DNA from: Comamonas sp. KCTC 72670
GTDB taxonomy: Bacteria; Myxococcota; Myxococcia; Myxococcales; Myxococcaceae
Assembly (NCBI GenBank): GCA_014656495.1
Contig: BNCN01000005.1
Coordinates: 434,001 to 498,000 of the forward strand
DNA length: 64,000 bases
Reading direction: 5' to 3'
Below, in pieces: positions 41,707 through 50,353 of this stretch. How positions within the stretch are numbered: the first letter of the stretch is position 1; each line of letters starts with the position of its first letter. Under the pieces are notes generated by a model. The model did not search any database, had not been told where the DNA came from, and saw only the letters and a program-made list of their open reading frames with translations. A program made the position numbers and the translations under genes.

Positions 41707-42499
41707 TGGGGACTCGCTGCCTCGGCAGGCCGAGGCCTTCCTCTCGGCGCACCCTGGCGCGACCCTGGTCGCGCTGGGCTCGGGGGAGCACGCGGGCGCG
41801 TTGAATCTGTCGCCCCTGGGCGTGCCGGTGACGTTCCTGCCCGCGGAGCGGAACGTGGACCTGGCGATGCAGTACCTGGCGCTGAATCAGCTCGCCTTCG
41901 GTGGCATCGGCGTGCCGCGTTGGGTGCTGTCGGACCTGTACCTGTTGCCGGGCGCCATCGGGTTGCTGCGCTGCCCGGCGCGGATGCTGCCCGCCACTGT
42001 CCAGGAGCGGCTGGGGGTGACGGGCGAGGCGCCTGCGATTGGCGCGGCCTACTACGCGTCGCCCTCGTTGACGCCTGGGTTGTTCATCGGTGTCTCGCTG
42101 CTCAGCATGTTGCCCGGCACGGGCGCGTCGCCGTGGGTGAAGGCGCTCACGTTGCAGATGCTGCGCGCGCGGCGGCTGCGGGGCGTGGCCCAGTGGGACA
42201 ACCCCAGCGTCCGTGTTCATTCACGGCTGGGCCCGATGCGGCTCGTGGGGCGCGTGCCCGGGGGGCATGAGTACGGCGAGCGCTCGTTCGTCTATGAGTC
42301 GGAGCTGGCGGACCTGACGCGCCTGGGCGACGCGATGGCGCGGCGGCTCACGCTGGCGCCCACCTTGCGCGTGTCCGCCACGGACCTGCCCGCGTTGAGC
42401 GACTTGCTCGACCGCGCGGAGGCGGGCGAGCTGCTGCACCTGGTGTATCCGGGCCTGGACGCGGGGCAGGTGCTGGTTCGAGAGGGGCCGCTCGACTGA
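41693..42499 (+). CDS. Conserved hypothetical partner of the DDAH-like enzyme (268 aa)
   Basis: The start lies inside the end of the DDAH-like gene, so the two are coupled. The protein has a compact alpha/beta look with repeated hydrophobic strands (GATLVALGSG, GLFIGVSLLSMLPG, LLHLVYPGLDAGQVLVREG) and no cysteine cluster or membrane helix. A basic middle region (LQMLRARRLRG) is present. Family not recognised. A role linked to the guanidino enzyme is inferred only from the operon. Confidence 0.65.
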   Translation: MPMGDGDSLPRQAEAFLSAHPGATLVALGSGEHAGALNLSPLGVPVTFLPAERNVDLAMQYLALNQLAFGGIGVPRWVLSDLYLLPGAIGLLRCPARMLPATVQERLGVTGEAPAIGAAYYASPSLTPGLFIGVSLLSMLPGTGASPWVKALTLQMLRARRLRGVAQWDNPSVRVHSRLGPMRLVGRVPGGHEYGERSFVYESELADLTRLGDAMARRLTLAPTLRVSATDLPALSDLLDRAEAGELLHLVYPGLDAGQVLVREGPLD

Positions 42500-42567
42500 C
42501 GCGATGGCCTTGGCGTCGGGCGCTTGGCGCCAACTGGCGCTGGGGGCGGCCGGGTCGGTGCGGCGGT

Positions 42568-43221
42568 TCAAGGCGCGGGGGCTGCAGGCGACTCCATGTC
42601 CTCTTGGAGGGCCCGCCGCAGCGCGCTGGCGCCATCGCGGGCGATGGGCGCCCCGTGTGAGAAGCACAGCGTCTCCACGGGGAGGTGGTCCAGGATGCGC
42701 TGCACGCTGTGACGGGTGCGCAGGGGTTCATCCTGGTACTCACTGGGAACGAACCCGGGCGTGCCCTCGTCCTCGCGCGTGAGCAGGTCGGAGATGAACG
42801 CGACGCCGCGCGGGTGCTGCTGCATCCACAGCGTGTACATCGCCTCCGTGGGCCCCGGCGTGTGGAAGGAGATGAGCCCCGCGGGCAGCGTATCGCCCGC
42901 GACGTAGAAGAAGTCTGGCGCCTCTTCCAGCGTCAGGGCGCCTTCGGGGGCCCACACGGGAATCTTGAAGGCCTTGCGCAGACGCCATGCGGAGCGCTGG
43001 TGGTTGCCCGCGGTCAGGACGATGGCGGAGACATTCCCCAGCTTGCGCAGCGCGGCTTCATCAATGGGCAGCGGGTCGATGAGGACGACGGCGCCATCCG
43101 TATCCACCACGGCGTAGGCGTCGCTGCGCGCGCCGCCGATGCGGTCGTCGGACAGGGTCCAGTGATGGACGCCCGGCACCACCTCGCTTGTCCGCTTCGC
43201 CTTCCCCTTGGGCTCGCTCAT
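42568..43221 (-). CDS. Metallo-beta-lactamase-fold-like protein without the HxHxDH motif (217 aa)
   Basis: The pattern follows an MBL fold: GVHHWTLSDDRIGGARSDAYAVVD, VVLIDPLPID, then VSAIVLTAGNHQRSAW, where active enzymes have HxHxDH, FHTPGPTEAMYTLW, VAFISDLL and LCFSHGAPI. The loss of two of the metal-binding histidines suggests altered or no hydrolase activity. Start at 43221 (MSEPKGKAK). It converges with the 41693 gene. Could be a binding protein or a degraded enzyme. Confidence 0.7.
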   Translation of the reverse strand: MSEPKGKAKRTSEVVPGVHHWTLSDDRIGGARSDAYAVVDTDGAVVLIDPLPIDEAALRKLGNVSAIVLTAGNHQRSAWRLRKAFKIPVWAPEGALTLEEAPDFFYVAGDTLPAGLISFHTPGPTEAMYTLWMQQHPRGVAFISDLLTREDEGTPGFVPSEYQDEPLRTRHSVQRILDHLPVETLCFSHGAPIARDGASALRRALQEDMESPAAPAP

Positions 43222-43383
43222 GCGGGGAAAGCTAGGCACCCCCAGCATGTGTCGCGGGGTCGAGGCGTCAGGCCACGGCCTGTTTGCCTCGCCGCTGCCA
43301 CGGCGGGCAATCGAGGAGGAGCGGGCGGCATCCGCGAGAGGTCACAACGTTCCCACATGATGTCCCGTGTCTCGCATGGCGTG

Positions 43384-45267
43384 ATGGCCCGGCCCCTGGT
43401 GCTCTACGACGGGGGCTGCGCCTTCTGCCGGCGCTGGGTGGCGCGCTGGCGCTGGCGGACCGAAGGCCACGTCCGCTACCGGGCAGGCACGTGGTGGCGC
43501 CGCTGGCTGCTGGGCATCCCCAAGGCGGACATGCGCAGGGCCCTGCAACTGGTGGAGCCCTCCGGCCGCGTGTCACAGGGCGCGGAGGCGTTGTTCCGCG
43601 CGCTGGCGGCGTCTCCTCGCCGGGGAACCCGGGTGACCGCGAGGTTGGGGTTGCTGCCGGGCGTCTTGCAGGCGTCCCAAGCCGTCTACGCGGTGGTGGC
43701 CCGGCACCGAGGACGGGTGTCTCGGGTGGACCGGTGGCTCTTTGGCCGCGCCGCGGTGCCGCACGAGTACCGGTGGGTGCGCTGGGCCTTTTCACGGTGG
43801 CTGGGAGGCACGTTCCTCATCGCCTTCACGTCGCTGGGACGGCAGGTGTTGGGGCTCTACGGCACCCGGGGCCTCCGCCCCGTGGCGGAGCGTCTGGCCG
43901 CGGAGCGCATCGAGGAGCCCTCCGCCCTGGCGCGCTGGCGCCGCATCCCCTCGCTGTTCTGGCTGGACGCCTCGGATGCCACGCTGGTGCGGGGATGCCG
44001 GGCGGGGCAGTTGCTGTCCCTGGCGCTGCTGTTCAACGTGGCGCCGAGGCTCAGCGTGTCGCTGCTGTGGTCGCTGTACCTCTCCTACGCGGCCGTGGGC
44101 CGTGAGTTCCTCTCCTTCCAGTGGGACGTGCTGCTCCTGGAGATGGGCCTGTTGGGGGCGCTCACCGCGCCCGGTGGCCTGCGCCCCGGCGTGGGCCGCG
44201 ATGAGCCATCCGCCTTGGACGTGTTCCTCTTCCGGCTGTTGGTGTTCCGGCTCTATTTCGGCTCGGGGCTCAGCAAGCTCCAGTCCGGGGACCGCTCCTG
44301 GCGCGAGCTGACCGCGTGCGAGCACTATTACGAGACGGCGCCCCTGCCCACGCGCGGTGGCTGGTACGCCCACCACCTGCCCACGCGCCTCCAGCGTGCC
44401 TCCACGTTGGCGGTGCTGGGCCTGGAGACGGCCGTGCCATTCCTGGCCTTCGGGCCCCGGCGCCTGCGGCAGTTCGCCTTCTGGAGCCTGGGTGGGTTGC
44501 AGGCCGCCATCATGGCCACGGGCAACTACGGGTTCTTCAACGTGCAGTCGTTGGGGCTGGGGCTGTGGCTGCTGGACGACGCGGCCCTGCGGCGGGTGCT
44601 GCCGTTGCCAGACGCGCCTCCCGCCGAGGCACGCGCGTGGTGGCGCACGGGACTGTCCGCGCTGGTCGCCGCGCCGGTGCTGGTGCTGGGCGCCGCCGAG
44701 GTGCTCCGCCGCTTCGAGGGCTGGCAGCGGTACCGGCCCGCTCGCGTCGAGACGTGGATGACGTGGCTGGAGTCCCAGGCGCGGCCGCTGCGCTCGGTGA
44801 ACCCCTACGGCCTCTTCAGCATGATGACGGTGCAGCGGCCGGAAATCGTCGTGGAGGGCTCCGACGACGGCGCGCATTGGAAGGAATACCCGTTCCGCTA
44901 CAAGGTCGGGGACCTGTCCCGGCCTCCCCGGCAGGTGGCGCCCCATCAGCCTCGGCTGGACTGGCAGATGTGGTTCGCCGCGCTGGGCTCGCCGCCAGGG
45001 TGGTTCGTCGCCTTCCTGGCCCGGCTGCTGGAAGGCTCGCCCGAGGTGCTGGGCTTGCTGGCGGGCAACCCCTTCCCGGGCCGGCCACCCCGGCTGGTGC
45101 GCGCCATGCTCTACGACTACCGGATGACGGACCTGGCCGAACGGCGGCGCACGGGAGCCTGGTGGACGCGCGAGCCGTTGGGGCTCTATGTGCCGCCCCT
45201 CTCACTGACACCCGGGCCCCGTCCTCAAGGACGCATTCCGCCACTGCAGTGGCACGCCGAGGCTTGA
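43384..45267 (+). CDS. DCC thiol-disulfide (DUF393) domain fused to lipase maturation factor
   Basis: N-terminal DUF393/DCC unit (LVLYDGGCAFCRRWV, CxxC at C12 and C15) followed by a 450-residue membrane-embedded region of the lipase maturation factor family: FGSGLSKLQSGDRSW, TACEHYYETAPLPTRGGWYAHHLP, GNYGFFNVQSL, VNPYGLFSMMTVQRPEIVVEGSDDG and a C-terminal KVGDLSRPPRQVAPHQPRLDWQMWFA. LMF1 in animals matures lipases in the ER; bacterial roles are unknown. The fusion joins a predicted redox site to it. Start uncertain between 43357 and 43384; no clear ribosome binding site. Confidence 0.85.
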   Translation: MARPLVLYDGGCAFCRRWVARWRWRTEGHVRYRAGTWWRRWLLGIPKADMRRALQLVEPSGRVSQGAEALFRALAASPRRGTRVTARLGLLPGVLQASQAVYAVVARHRGRVSRVDRWLFGRAAVPHEYRWVRWAFSRWLGGTFLIAFTSLGRQVLGLYGTRGLRPVAERLAAERIEEPSALARWRRIPSLFWLDASDATLVRGCRAGQLLSLALLFNVAPRLSVSLLWSLYLSYAAVGREFLSFQWDVLLLEMGLLGALTAPGGLRPGVGRDEPSALDVFLFRLLVFRLYFGSGLSKLQSGDRSWRELTACEHYYETAPLPTRGGWYAHHLPTRLQRASTLAVLGLETAVPFLAFGPRRLRQFAFWSLGGLQAAIMATGNYGFFNVQSLGLGLWLLDDAALRRVLPLPDAPPAEARAWWRTGLSALVAAPVLVLGAAEVLRRFEGWQRYRPARVETWMTWLESQARPLRSVNPYGLFSMMTVQRPEIVVEGSDDGAHWKEYPFRYKVGDLSRPPRQVAPHQPRLDWQMWFAALGSPPGWFVAFLARLLEGSPEVLGLLAGNPFPGRPPRLVRAMLYDYRMTDLAERRRTGAWWTREPLGLYVPPLSLTPGPRPQGRIPPLQWHAEA

Positions 45268-45377
45268 GCGGGAGGGGGCGGGCGTGCGGCCCTGAACGCT
45301 CGCGGCCCTTTTCCCACCGGGATGTCGAGGTGGGGTTAGTATGGCGGCTCCCCACCCATTTCCGTCGTCGTGAAGCC

Positions 45378-46211
45378 GTGAAGACGCTGCGCACTCCTTT
45401 TCGTCCCCTCCTTGTCGCCGCCATCGGGCTGCTGAGCGCCTGTGGGCCCACGCCCACCACCATGAAGCTGGAGCCGCTGGAGACGAAGTTCCTCCGCACT
45501 CCCGGGCAGACGGTGAAGCTGCAGTACGAGGTGTACGACGCCGAAGGCCAGCGGATGTCCGAGCCGAAGCTGCGGTGGACGAGCTCCGCGCCGGACGTGG
45601 CCGTGATTCAGGAAGGTCAGCTGACCGTCCGCAAGTCGGGCAAGACGACCATCGGCGCGACGGGCGGGAAGGTGCGCGCGGCGTTGCCGCTGGAGCTGAC
45701 CATCCTCAACTCGCTCGACGTGCGCGCGCCGGGCGCGGACTTCCTGGAGGTGGGCCGCGTCATCAAGCTGCGCGTGGTGGCGAGGAACGAGCAAGGCGCC
45801 TCGCTCACGGACGCGACCCCGGAGTTCCGCACGACGGACGAGATGGTGGCGCGCGTGGAGGACGGGCAGCTCATCGCCGTCCGGCCGGGCAAGACAACGT
45901 TGAGCGCCTCGCTGGGGCACCTCAGCCGGCACATCGCGGTGCAGGTGGTGCCCGCGGACTTCGCGCGCCTGGGCCTCAACCTCACCCATCATGCCTTCCA
46001 GCGGCGCGGCCAGTCCGTGCAGCTCCAGGCCCGCGCGTTCAACCGCAGCGGCGTCGTGCTGGACACGGTGCCGCTGGAGTTCTTCACGTCGGACCCCGCC
46101 GTGGTGTCCGTGTCGCCCGAAGGCCGCGTGACGGCGGTGGGCTCCGGCCGCGCCGTGGTGTCCGTCGTCGCCGGGCGTCGCCGGACGGCAGCGGAGTTCG
46201 TCGTTCCGTAA
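45378..46211 (+). CDS. Lipoprotein with Big2 (bacterial Ig-like) repeats (277 aa)
   Basis: GTG start, signal peptide and lipobox LSAC. Three repeats of the Big2 type follow: each has an RWTSSAPDVAVIQEGQLTV- or FFTSDPAVVSVSPEGRVTAV-like stretch and a GKTTIGAT/GRAVVSVV strand, the usual 'value is constant and contributes to order' pattern. Probably lies on the outer membrane surface or in the periplasm as an adhesion or spacer module. The extreme 3' end is repeated in the downstream intergenic region. Confidence 0.82.
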   Translation: MKTLRTPFRPLLVAAIGLLSACGPTPTTMKLEPLETKFLRTPGQTVKLQYEVYDAEGQRMSEPKLRWTSSAPDVAVIQEGQLTVRKSGKTTIGATGGKVRAALPLELTILNSLDVRAPGADFLEVGRVIKLRVVARNEQGASLTDATPEFRTTDEMVARVEDGQLIAVRPGKTTLSASLGHLSRHIAVQVVPADFARLGLNLTHHAFQRRGQSVQLQARAFNRSGVVLDTVPLEFFTSDPAVVSVSPEGRVTAVGSGRAVVSVVAGRRRTAAEFVVP

Positions 46212-46339
46212 CGCGGTTGGGCGACGGCGGCGTTCGTTGCGCCATCACGCCGCCAGGCGCTGGGCAGCGGCGGAGTTCGCCGCTCCGCAACGTCGCTGGT
46301 CGTCGGACGGGGCGGCGGAGTCCATCGCTCCATCCCGCC
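46188..46339. repeat. Degenerate repeats derived from the 3' end of the Big2 gene
   Basis: A 26-base motif (GCGGAGTTCGTCGTTCCG, with the gene's stop just after) occurs at 46188 and, degenerate, at 46226, 46267 and 46312, spaced 36-45 bp. The third copy (GGCGGAGTTCGCCGCTCCGC) is the closest. Internal stems such as GGCGGCG / CGCCGCC (46226-46254) form hairpins, so the array may end transcription of the convergent genes. Confidence 0.6.
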
Positions 46340-46356
46340 GCCGTCCTCGCGGGTGT

Positions 46357-47985
46357 CTACGGCTTGGGGGCCGCGGGCGCCTTCGGCTTCGCCTTGGGCG
46401 CGGGGGCCTTCTTCGTGGGGCGCTTGCGCTTCTTGTCGTCCGCGTCCTCGGGGCAGGGCGGGCGCGGGCCGTCGCTCGGCGGCTGGATGGTGAAGTCGAC
46501 GCGGCGGTTGAGCGCCATGCCTTCTTCCGTCGCGTTGTCGGCCAGGGGCCGCGAGCGGCCGAAGCCCTGCGAGCACAGGCGCTCGGCGGCTACGCCACTC
46601 TCAATCAGGAAGCGCATGACGCTGGCCGCGCGCCGGCGCGACAGGTCCAGGTTGTACGCGTCGCTCGCGCGCGAGTCGGTGTGCCCTTCCACGAGCATCC
46701 GGTCGGCTTCGGGGTTCTCGTTCATCACCCGGGCCACTTCCTCCAGGATGGGGAAGGACTCGGAGAGGATGATGTCCTGGTCGGTGGCGAAGTTGAGCTG
46801 CTCCAGGATGACAATCCGGTTGCCGTCACGCCGCGCCAGCGGACACCCGTCCTTGCCCCGGCTGCCCGCGGGCTGGTCCGGGCACTTGTCGAGCCGGTCC
46901 ACCACGCCATCCCCATCCTTGTCCGTGTCCGGGCAGCCCATGTTGGCCACGGGGCCGGCCACGTCGGGGCACGCGTCGGCCTCGCCGATGACGCCGTCGC
47001 CATCCGGGTCCACGGGCGGCGGCGGGGGCTGCGGAGGCTCCTTGAAGCGCTCAAGGGCCTCCCACTCGCGCGTCTTCGCCGGAATCCACAGGATGGAGGT
47101 GAAGAAGCTCAGCGTGGGCGAAGCGATGGAGCATCCACACCCCATGCCGCCGCCGAAGGTGAAGGTCAGGCCGGTGGAGCTGTACCAGCGCAAGCCGAAC
47201 AGCGCCTCCGCCGGAACCTGCCGGGGCTCATTGGGCTGCTTCGTCAGTCCCACCGCCCCGTGCACCATGCCGATGGCGGTGACGCCGCTGCCCCGGAGGA
47301 TGGGGAGCTCCGCGCCCACGCCGAAGGGCATCATGTCGCCCACGGAGACGCCGCTGAAGACGCGGTCCGGGCGCTTCCAGAAGCCGCCGTTCAGCGCCAG
47401 GAGGATGCCGTTCTCGAAGCGGTAGTCCACCACCAGGCCGGGAGACCAGGTCACCTCGCCATCACCGGCGAAGGCCTCCTGCACGCCCGTGGGGAAGCTC
47501 ACGTTCATCGTCACCGCGCCGCCCCAGCCCTTGCCCTCGGCGGGACGGCGGAGGCCGGGGATGGCCACCTTGCCCATGAGGCGCAGGTCACCCAGGACGA
47601 AGCTCTCGACGCTGCCCTCGGTGCCGATGACCTCCAGGTTGGCGCCGCCCTGGGCCAGGATGAGCGGCATGTCCAAGCCGATCTCGGCCCAGTCGAAGAG
47701 GCCCACGGTGGCCATGACGTCCAACTGGAAGCGGTTGCCGACCAGGTTGATCTTGCTCAGGTCGCCGCCCTCGGGAATCAGCGAGAGGGGGTTGAGCGAA
47801 TAGCTGAGGTACGGGCCGGCCGAGACGGACAGGTGTGACAGCGGGCGCGACTGCTGCACGACCACCAGGTCCTGGGGCGCGCCCGAGGGCCGGAAGAGCT
47901 GCACGTTGAAGCGCGCATCCGGCTGCGCGATGGCGCCGGTGGACAGCCCCAGCGCCAGGACCAAGAGCAGGTGCGAGGGCTTCAT
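46357..47985 (-). CDS. traB: OmpA-family outer membrane protein TraB
   Basis: Signal peptide (HLLLVLALGLSTGAIAQ), an N-terminal beta-barrel-like domain (to about residue 330), a proline linker with two thrombospondin-3/calcium-type repeats (DPDGDGVIGEADACPD, DTDKDGDGVVDRLDKCPD), then an OmpA peptidoglycan-binding domain (ILEEVARVMNENPEADRMLVEGHTDSRAS, NLDLSRRRAASVMRFLIESGV, GFGRSRPLADN, NRRVDF) and a Lys/Pro tail. Size, domains and position directly after traA match TraB of Myxococcus, which works with TraA in outer membrane exchange. ATGA overlap with traA couples translation. Confidence 0.9.
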   Translation of the reverse strand: MKPSHLLLVLALGLSTGAIAQPDARFNVQLFRPSGAPQDLVVVQQSRPLSHLSVSAGPYLSYSLNPLSLIPEGGDLSKINLVGNRFQLDVMATVGLFDWAEIGLDMPLILAQGGANLEVIGTEGSVESFVLGDLRLMGKVAIPGLRRPAEGKGWGGAVTMNVSFPTGVQEAFAGDGEVTWSPGLVVDYRFENGILLALNGGFWKRPDRVFSGVSVGDMMPFGVGAELPILRGSGVTAIGMVHGAVGLTKQPNEPRQVPAEALFGLRWYSSTGLTFTFGGGMGCGCSIASPTLSFFTSILWIPAKTREWEALERFKEPPQPPPPPVDPDGDGVIGEADACPDVAGPVANMGCPDTDKDGDGVVDRLDKCPDQPAGSRGKDGCPLARRDGNRIVILEQLNFATDQDIILSESFPILEEVARVMNENPEADRMLVEGHTDSRASDAYNLDLSRRRAASVMRFLIESGVAAERLCSQGFGRSRPLADNATEEGMALNRRVDFTIQPPSDGPRPPCPEDADDKKRKRPTKKAPAPKAKPKAPAAPKP

Positions 47986-50096
47986 CGAGCAGGGCGGCGG
48001 TTGCGAAGGAACATGAGGCTCGCGGTGAGCAGCAGCAACGCGGTGGTGCTTCCGGCGGGCGTGGCGTCGGCGGTGGTGCCACAGCAGAAGGCGCCACCTT
48101 GCGGCTCGGTGCCGGGCTTGCGGCGGCCGCGCTCACATTCCAGGGTCTTCGCGGAGCAGTGCTCCACACCCAGGCAGTCCCCGCTGTCCGCGCACGAGGT
48201 GGAGCAGGTGTTGGAGGCCACGTCGCAGGTGCCGCCGCAGGGGCAGTGTGCGTCGGCGAAGCATTCGACGCAGGCGGTGCCGTTGCAAACGGTGCCCTCG
48301 TCGCAGGTCACTGCGCAGGCGCCCGTGTTCTCGCAGGTGCGGGTGGTGGGGTTGCACGCGCCGCTGCCGCAGTCCGCGTCATCGCGGCAGCCGACACAGG
48401 TGCTTCCCTGCACGGAGCCATTGGAGAGACAGAAGGGCGTGTCACCCTCGCAGGTGCCGCAGCGCGGGCCGCAGTGCCGGTTCGTGGTGCAGGAGGTGCA
48501 CTCGCCGCTGAGGCAGAACGAGCCGTCGCCACACTCGAGGTCGTTGCGGCACTGCACGCAGACCTCGCCGTCCAGGCAGTAGGGGCGCTCGCCCGGGCAC
48601 CGCACGCAGCCAGGGCCGCAGCTGTCCGACGTGCTGCACGAAGGCATGCTGTCCACGCAGCGGCCGTTGAGCATGTCGCACTGCTTGCCTGCGCCGCACT
48701 GGCTGCTGGTGGTGCACTCGACACAGGTGGGCGTCGCGCCGGGCGTCAGCGCCGCGCACTGGGTCCCGTTGGGGCAGCAGTTGCAGGAGTTGCCCGCGCA
48801 CGAATCATTGGTGGCGCAAGGCGAGCACTCGTAGTTGGTGCAGGACTCGCCCTGCGGGCAGTGCGAGTTCTGGGTGCATTCACGGCACTCGTGGGTGTCG
48901 GTGGCGCAGACCTCGCCGTTGTTGCATTGGCTGTCGTTGTTGCACTCGACGCAGGTGAACGTCTCGAGGTCACACGCGCCCGTGGGGCAGTCACGGTCTT
49001 CGTTGCAGCCCGTGCATTGATTCGTCTCGAGGTCGCAGCGGCCGTTCGCGCACTGCGTATCGTCGGTGCACTGGACGCACTGGGTGCGGCCGTTGATGTT
49101 GGCGCAGTTGGGCGTGGACTCGCCGCAGGGAGAGCAGGCCTCACCGCAGAAGAGCGACGAGTCGCAGGGGGCGCAGAGCGCCGCGGCGTTGCAGCGGTAA
49201 AAGGGATTGCAGCCACCGTTGCCGGGCGCGTTCGCGCTGCCGCGGTTGCACTGCTGGCAGACGTCGGGCTGACCGGGGAACGACAGCGTCCCGTTCTCCG
49301 TCTGGAAGAACCGCGCGGACTGAATCAGCTCGAACCCTGACGTGAACAGGTTGACGATGGGCGGCTGGTTCGCGGCGCGCTCGAAGTTCGTGAATGCGCC
49401 AGTCCGCATGGACATCTCCAACGCGGCGTGCTCACCGACCTGCGAATAGAGCATCTCCACGGCGTAGAGGCCGGCCTGGGGGAAGGTGACGCTGTTCGTC
49501 GTCCGCCACGTCGGAAATCCGAGCATGGGAGGCCGGTTGATGACCTGGTAGCCCTGACTCCGGTCGTAGATGACGAGGCTGATGCCGTCGTCCGCGTAGA
49601 AGCCGAAGTGGACGGGTTGTCCCTCCAACTCGGAGGTGATGTTGAGGTAGCCGCGGAACCGGGAGACGAACGGTGTGAACGCGTCGTTGTCCTGGATGAC
49701 GTTGAAGGTGCAGCCGCCCACGGAGCATCGCGGTGCGGCCACCTGGTTGACGAAGTCGCCGTAGCTCAGCGTCCGTCCGTCATTGAGGTTGTTGGACAGG
49801 TCGAACGCGGTGCGCTGCACCGTCGTGACACGGGTCTGCCGGTTCGCGGGTTCTTCGATGAAGCCGTTGATGCCGTCGATATACGTGCCGCGCGACTGCG
49901 GGAACTCGTTCAGGGGGCGCGTCCAGACGTTGGACGCCACGCACAGGCCTTGGCCCTCGCTGGTGATGGGCGGGGCAATCGGAAGGCCTTGGATGACGAC
50001 GTCGGGGAGCTTCTGGGCGAATGCGGTCGATGCCGCGAGGCACACGGACAGCACGACCAGCGCGGTGCGCGCGATGCGGGACGATGGCGAATTCAA
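47982..50096 (-). CDS. traA: Cell-surface kin-recognition receptor TraA (PA14, Cys-rich repeats, MYXO-CTERM)
   Basis: TraA initiates contact-dependent fusion of outer membranes and exchange of lipids and proteins between kin in Myxococcus. Here: signal peptide (VVLSVCLAASTAFAQ), a PA14-like lectin domain (about residues 40-230, with VHFGFYADDGISLVIYD and GLYAVEMLYSQVGEHAALEM), a long stretch of EGF-like Cys repeats (about 265-660, e.g. CVECNNDSQCNNGEVC), and a MYXO-CTERM tail (FCCGT, hydrophobic helix, RNRRPAR). PA14 sequence sets partner specificity. I favour TTG at 50096; an in-frame ATG at 50171 gives an unlikely signal peptide. Confidence 0.92.
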   Translation of the reverse strand: MNSPSSRIARTALVVLSVCLAASTAFAQKLPDVVIQGLPIAPPITSEGQGLCVASNVWTRPLNEFPQSRGTYIDGINGFIEEPANRQTRVTTVQRTAFDLSNNLNDGRTLSYGDFVNQVAAPRCSVGGCTFNVIQDNDAFTPFVSRFRGYLNITSELEGQPVHFGFYADDGISLVIYDRSQGYQVINRPPMLGFPTWRTTNSVTFPQAGLYAVEMLYSQVGEHAALEMSMRTGAFTNFERAANQPPIVNLFTSGFELIQSARFFQTENGTLSFPGQPDVCQQCNRGSANAPGNGGCNPFYRCNAAALCAPCDSSLFCGEACSPCGESTPNCANINGRTQCVQCTDDTQCANGRCDLETNQCTGCNEDRDCPTGACDLETFTCVECNNDSQCNNGEVCATDTHECRECTQNSHCPQGESCTNYECSPCATNDSCAGNSCNCCPNGTQCAALTPGATPTCVECTTSSQCGAGKQCDMLNGRCVDSMPSCSTSDSCGPGCVRCPGERPYCLDGEVCVQCRNDLECGDGSFCLSGECTSCTTNRHCGPRCGTCEGDTPFCLSNGSVQGSTCVGCRDDADCGSGACNPTTRTCENTGACAVTCDEGTVCNGTACVECFADAHCPCGGTCDVASNTCSTSCADSGDCLGVEHCSAKTLECERGRRKPGTEPQGGAFCCGTTADATPAGSTTALLLLTASLMFLRNRRPAR

Positions 50097-50195
50097 GACC
50101 CCGCCAGCATCTCCAATATCTCCGACAACAGCAAATCCTTCATCCGGGTGCGGTTTTCCTCTAGGCCTCAACGTCCCAGGTCCTCCCTAAGACGT

Positions 50196-50299
50196 CCTAC
50201 GTAGGCCCTCCAATCGCACGCACTTAATCTGAACAACGTGAAAGTCATGTTCCGGCGTTCATTGGCACCCTGACCGAGCCGCTGCACGGAGCGCAGCGG
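50196..50299 (-). promoter_or_regulatory. traA upstream region with palindrome and terminator-like hairpin
   Basis: The 257-bp gap before traA has a perfect palindrome CCTACGTAGG (50196-50205), an AT-richer patch (CACTTAATCTGAACAACG, 50220-50237) suited to a promoter, and a 7-bp stem CCGCTGC / GCAGCGG (50279-50299) that can end transcription of the DAC-like gene upstream. Confidence 0.45.
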
Positions 50300-50353
50300 C
50301 CCGCATCGTGACGATGTTTCGACACGATGCGTTTGGTTGGGCCGGTCGCCGGC

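Noticed and set aside
48099..49340. 413-codon plus-strand frame across traA
   Set aside because: Valine/alanine-rich mirror of the Cys-rich repeats; traA in the other strand has clear domains, signal peptide and MYXO-CTERM.
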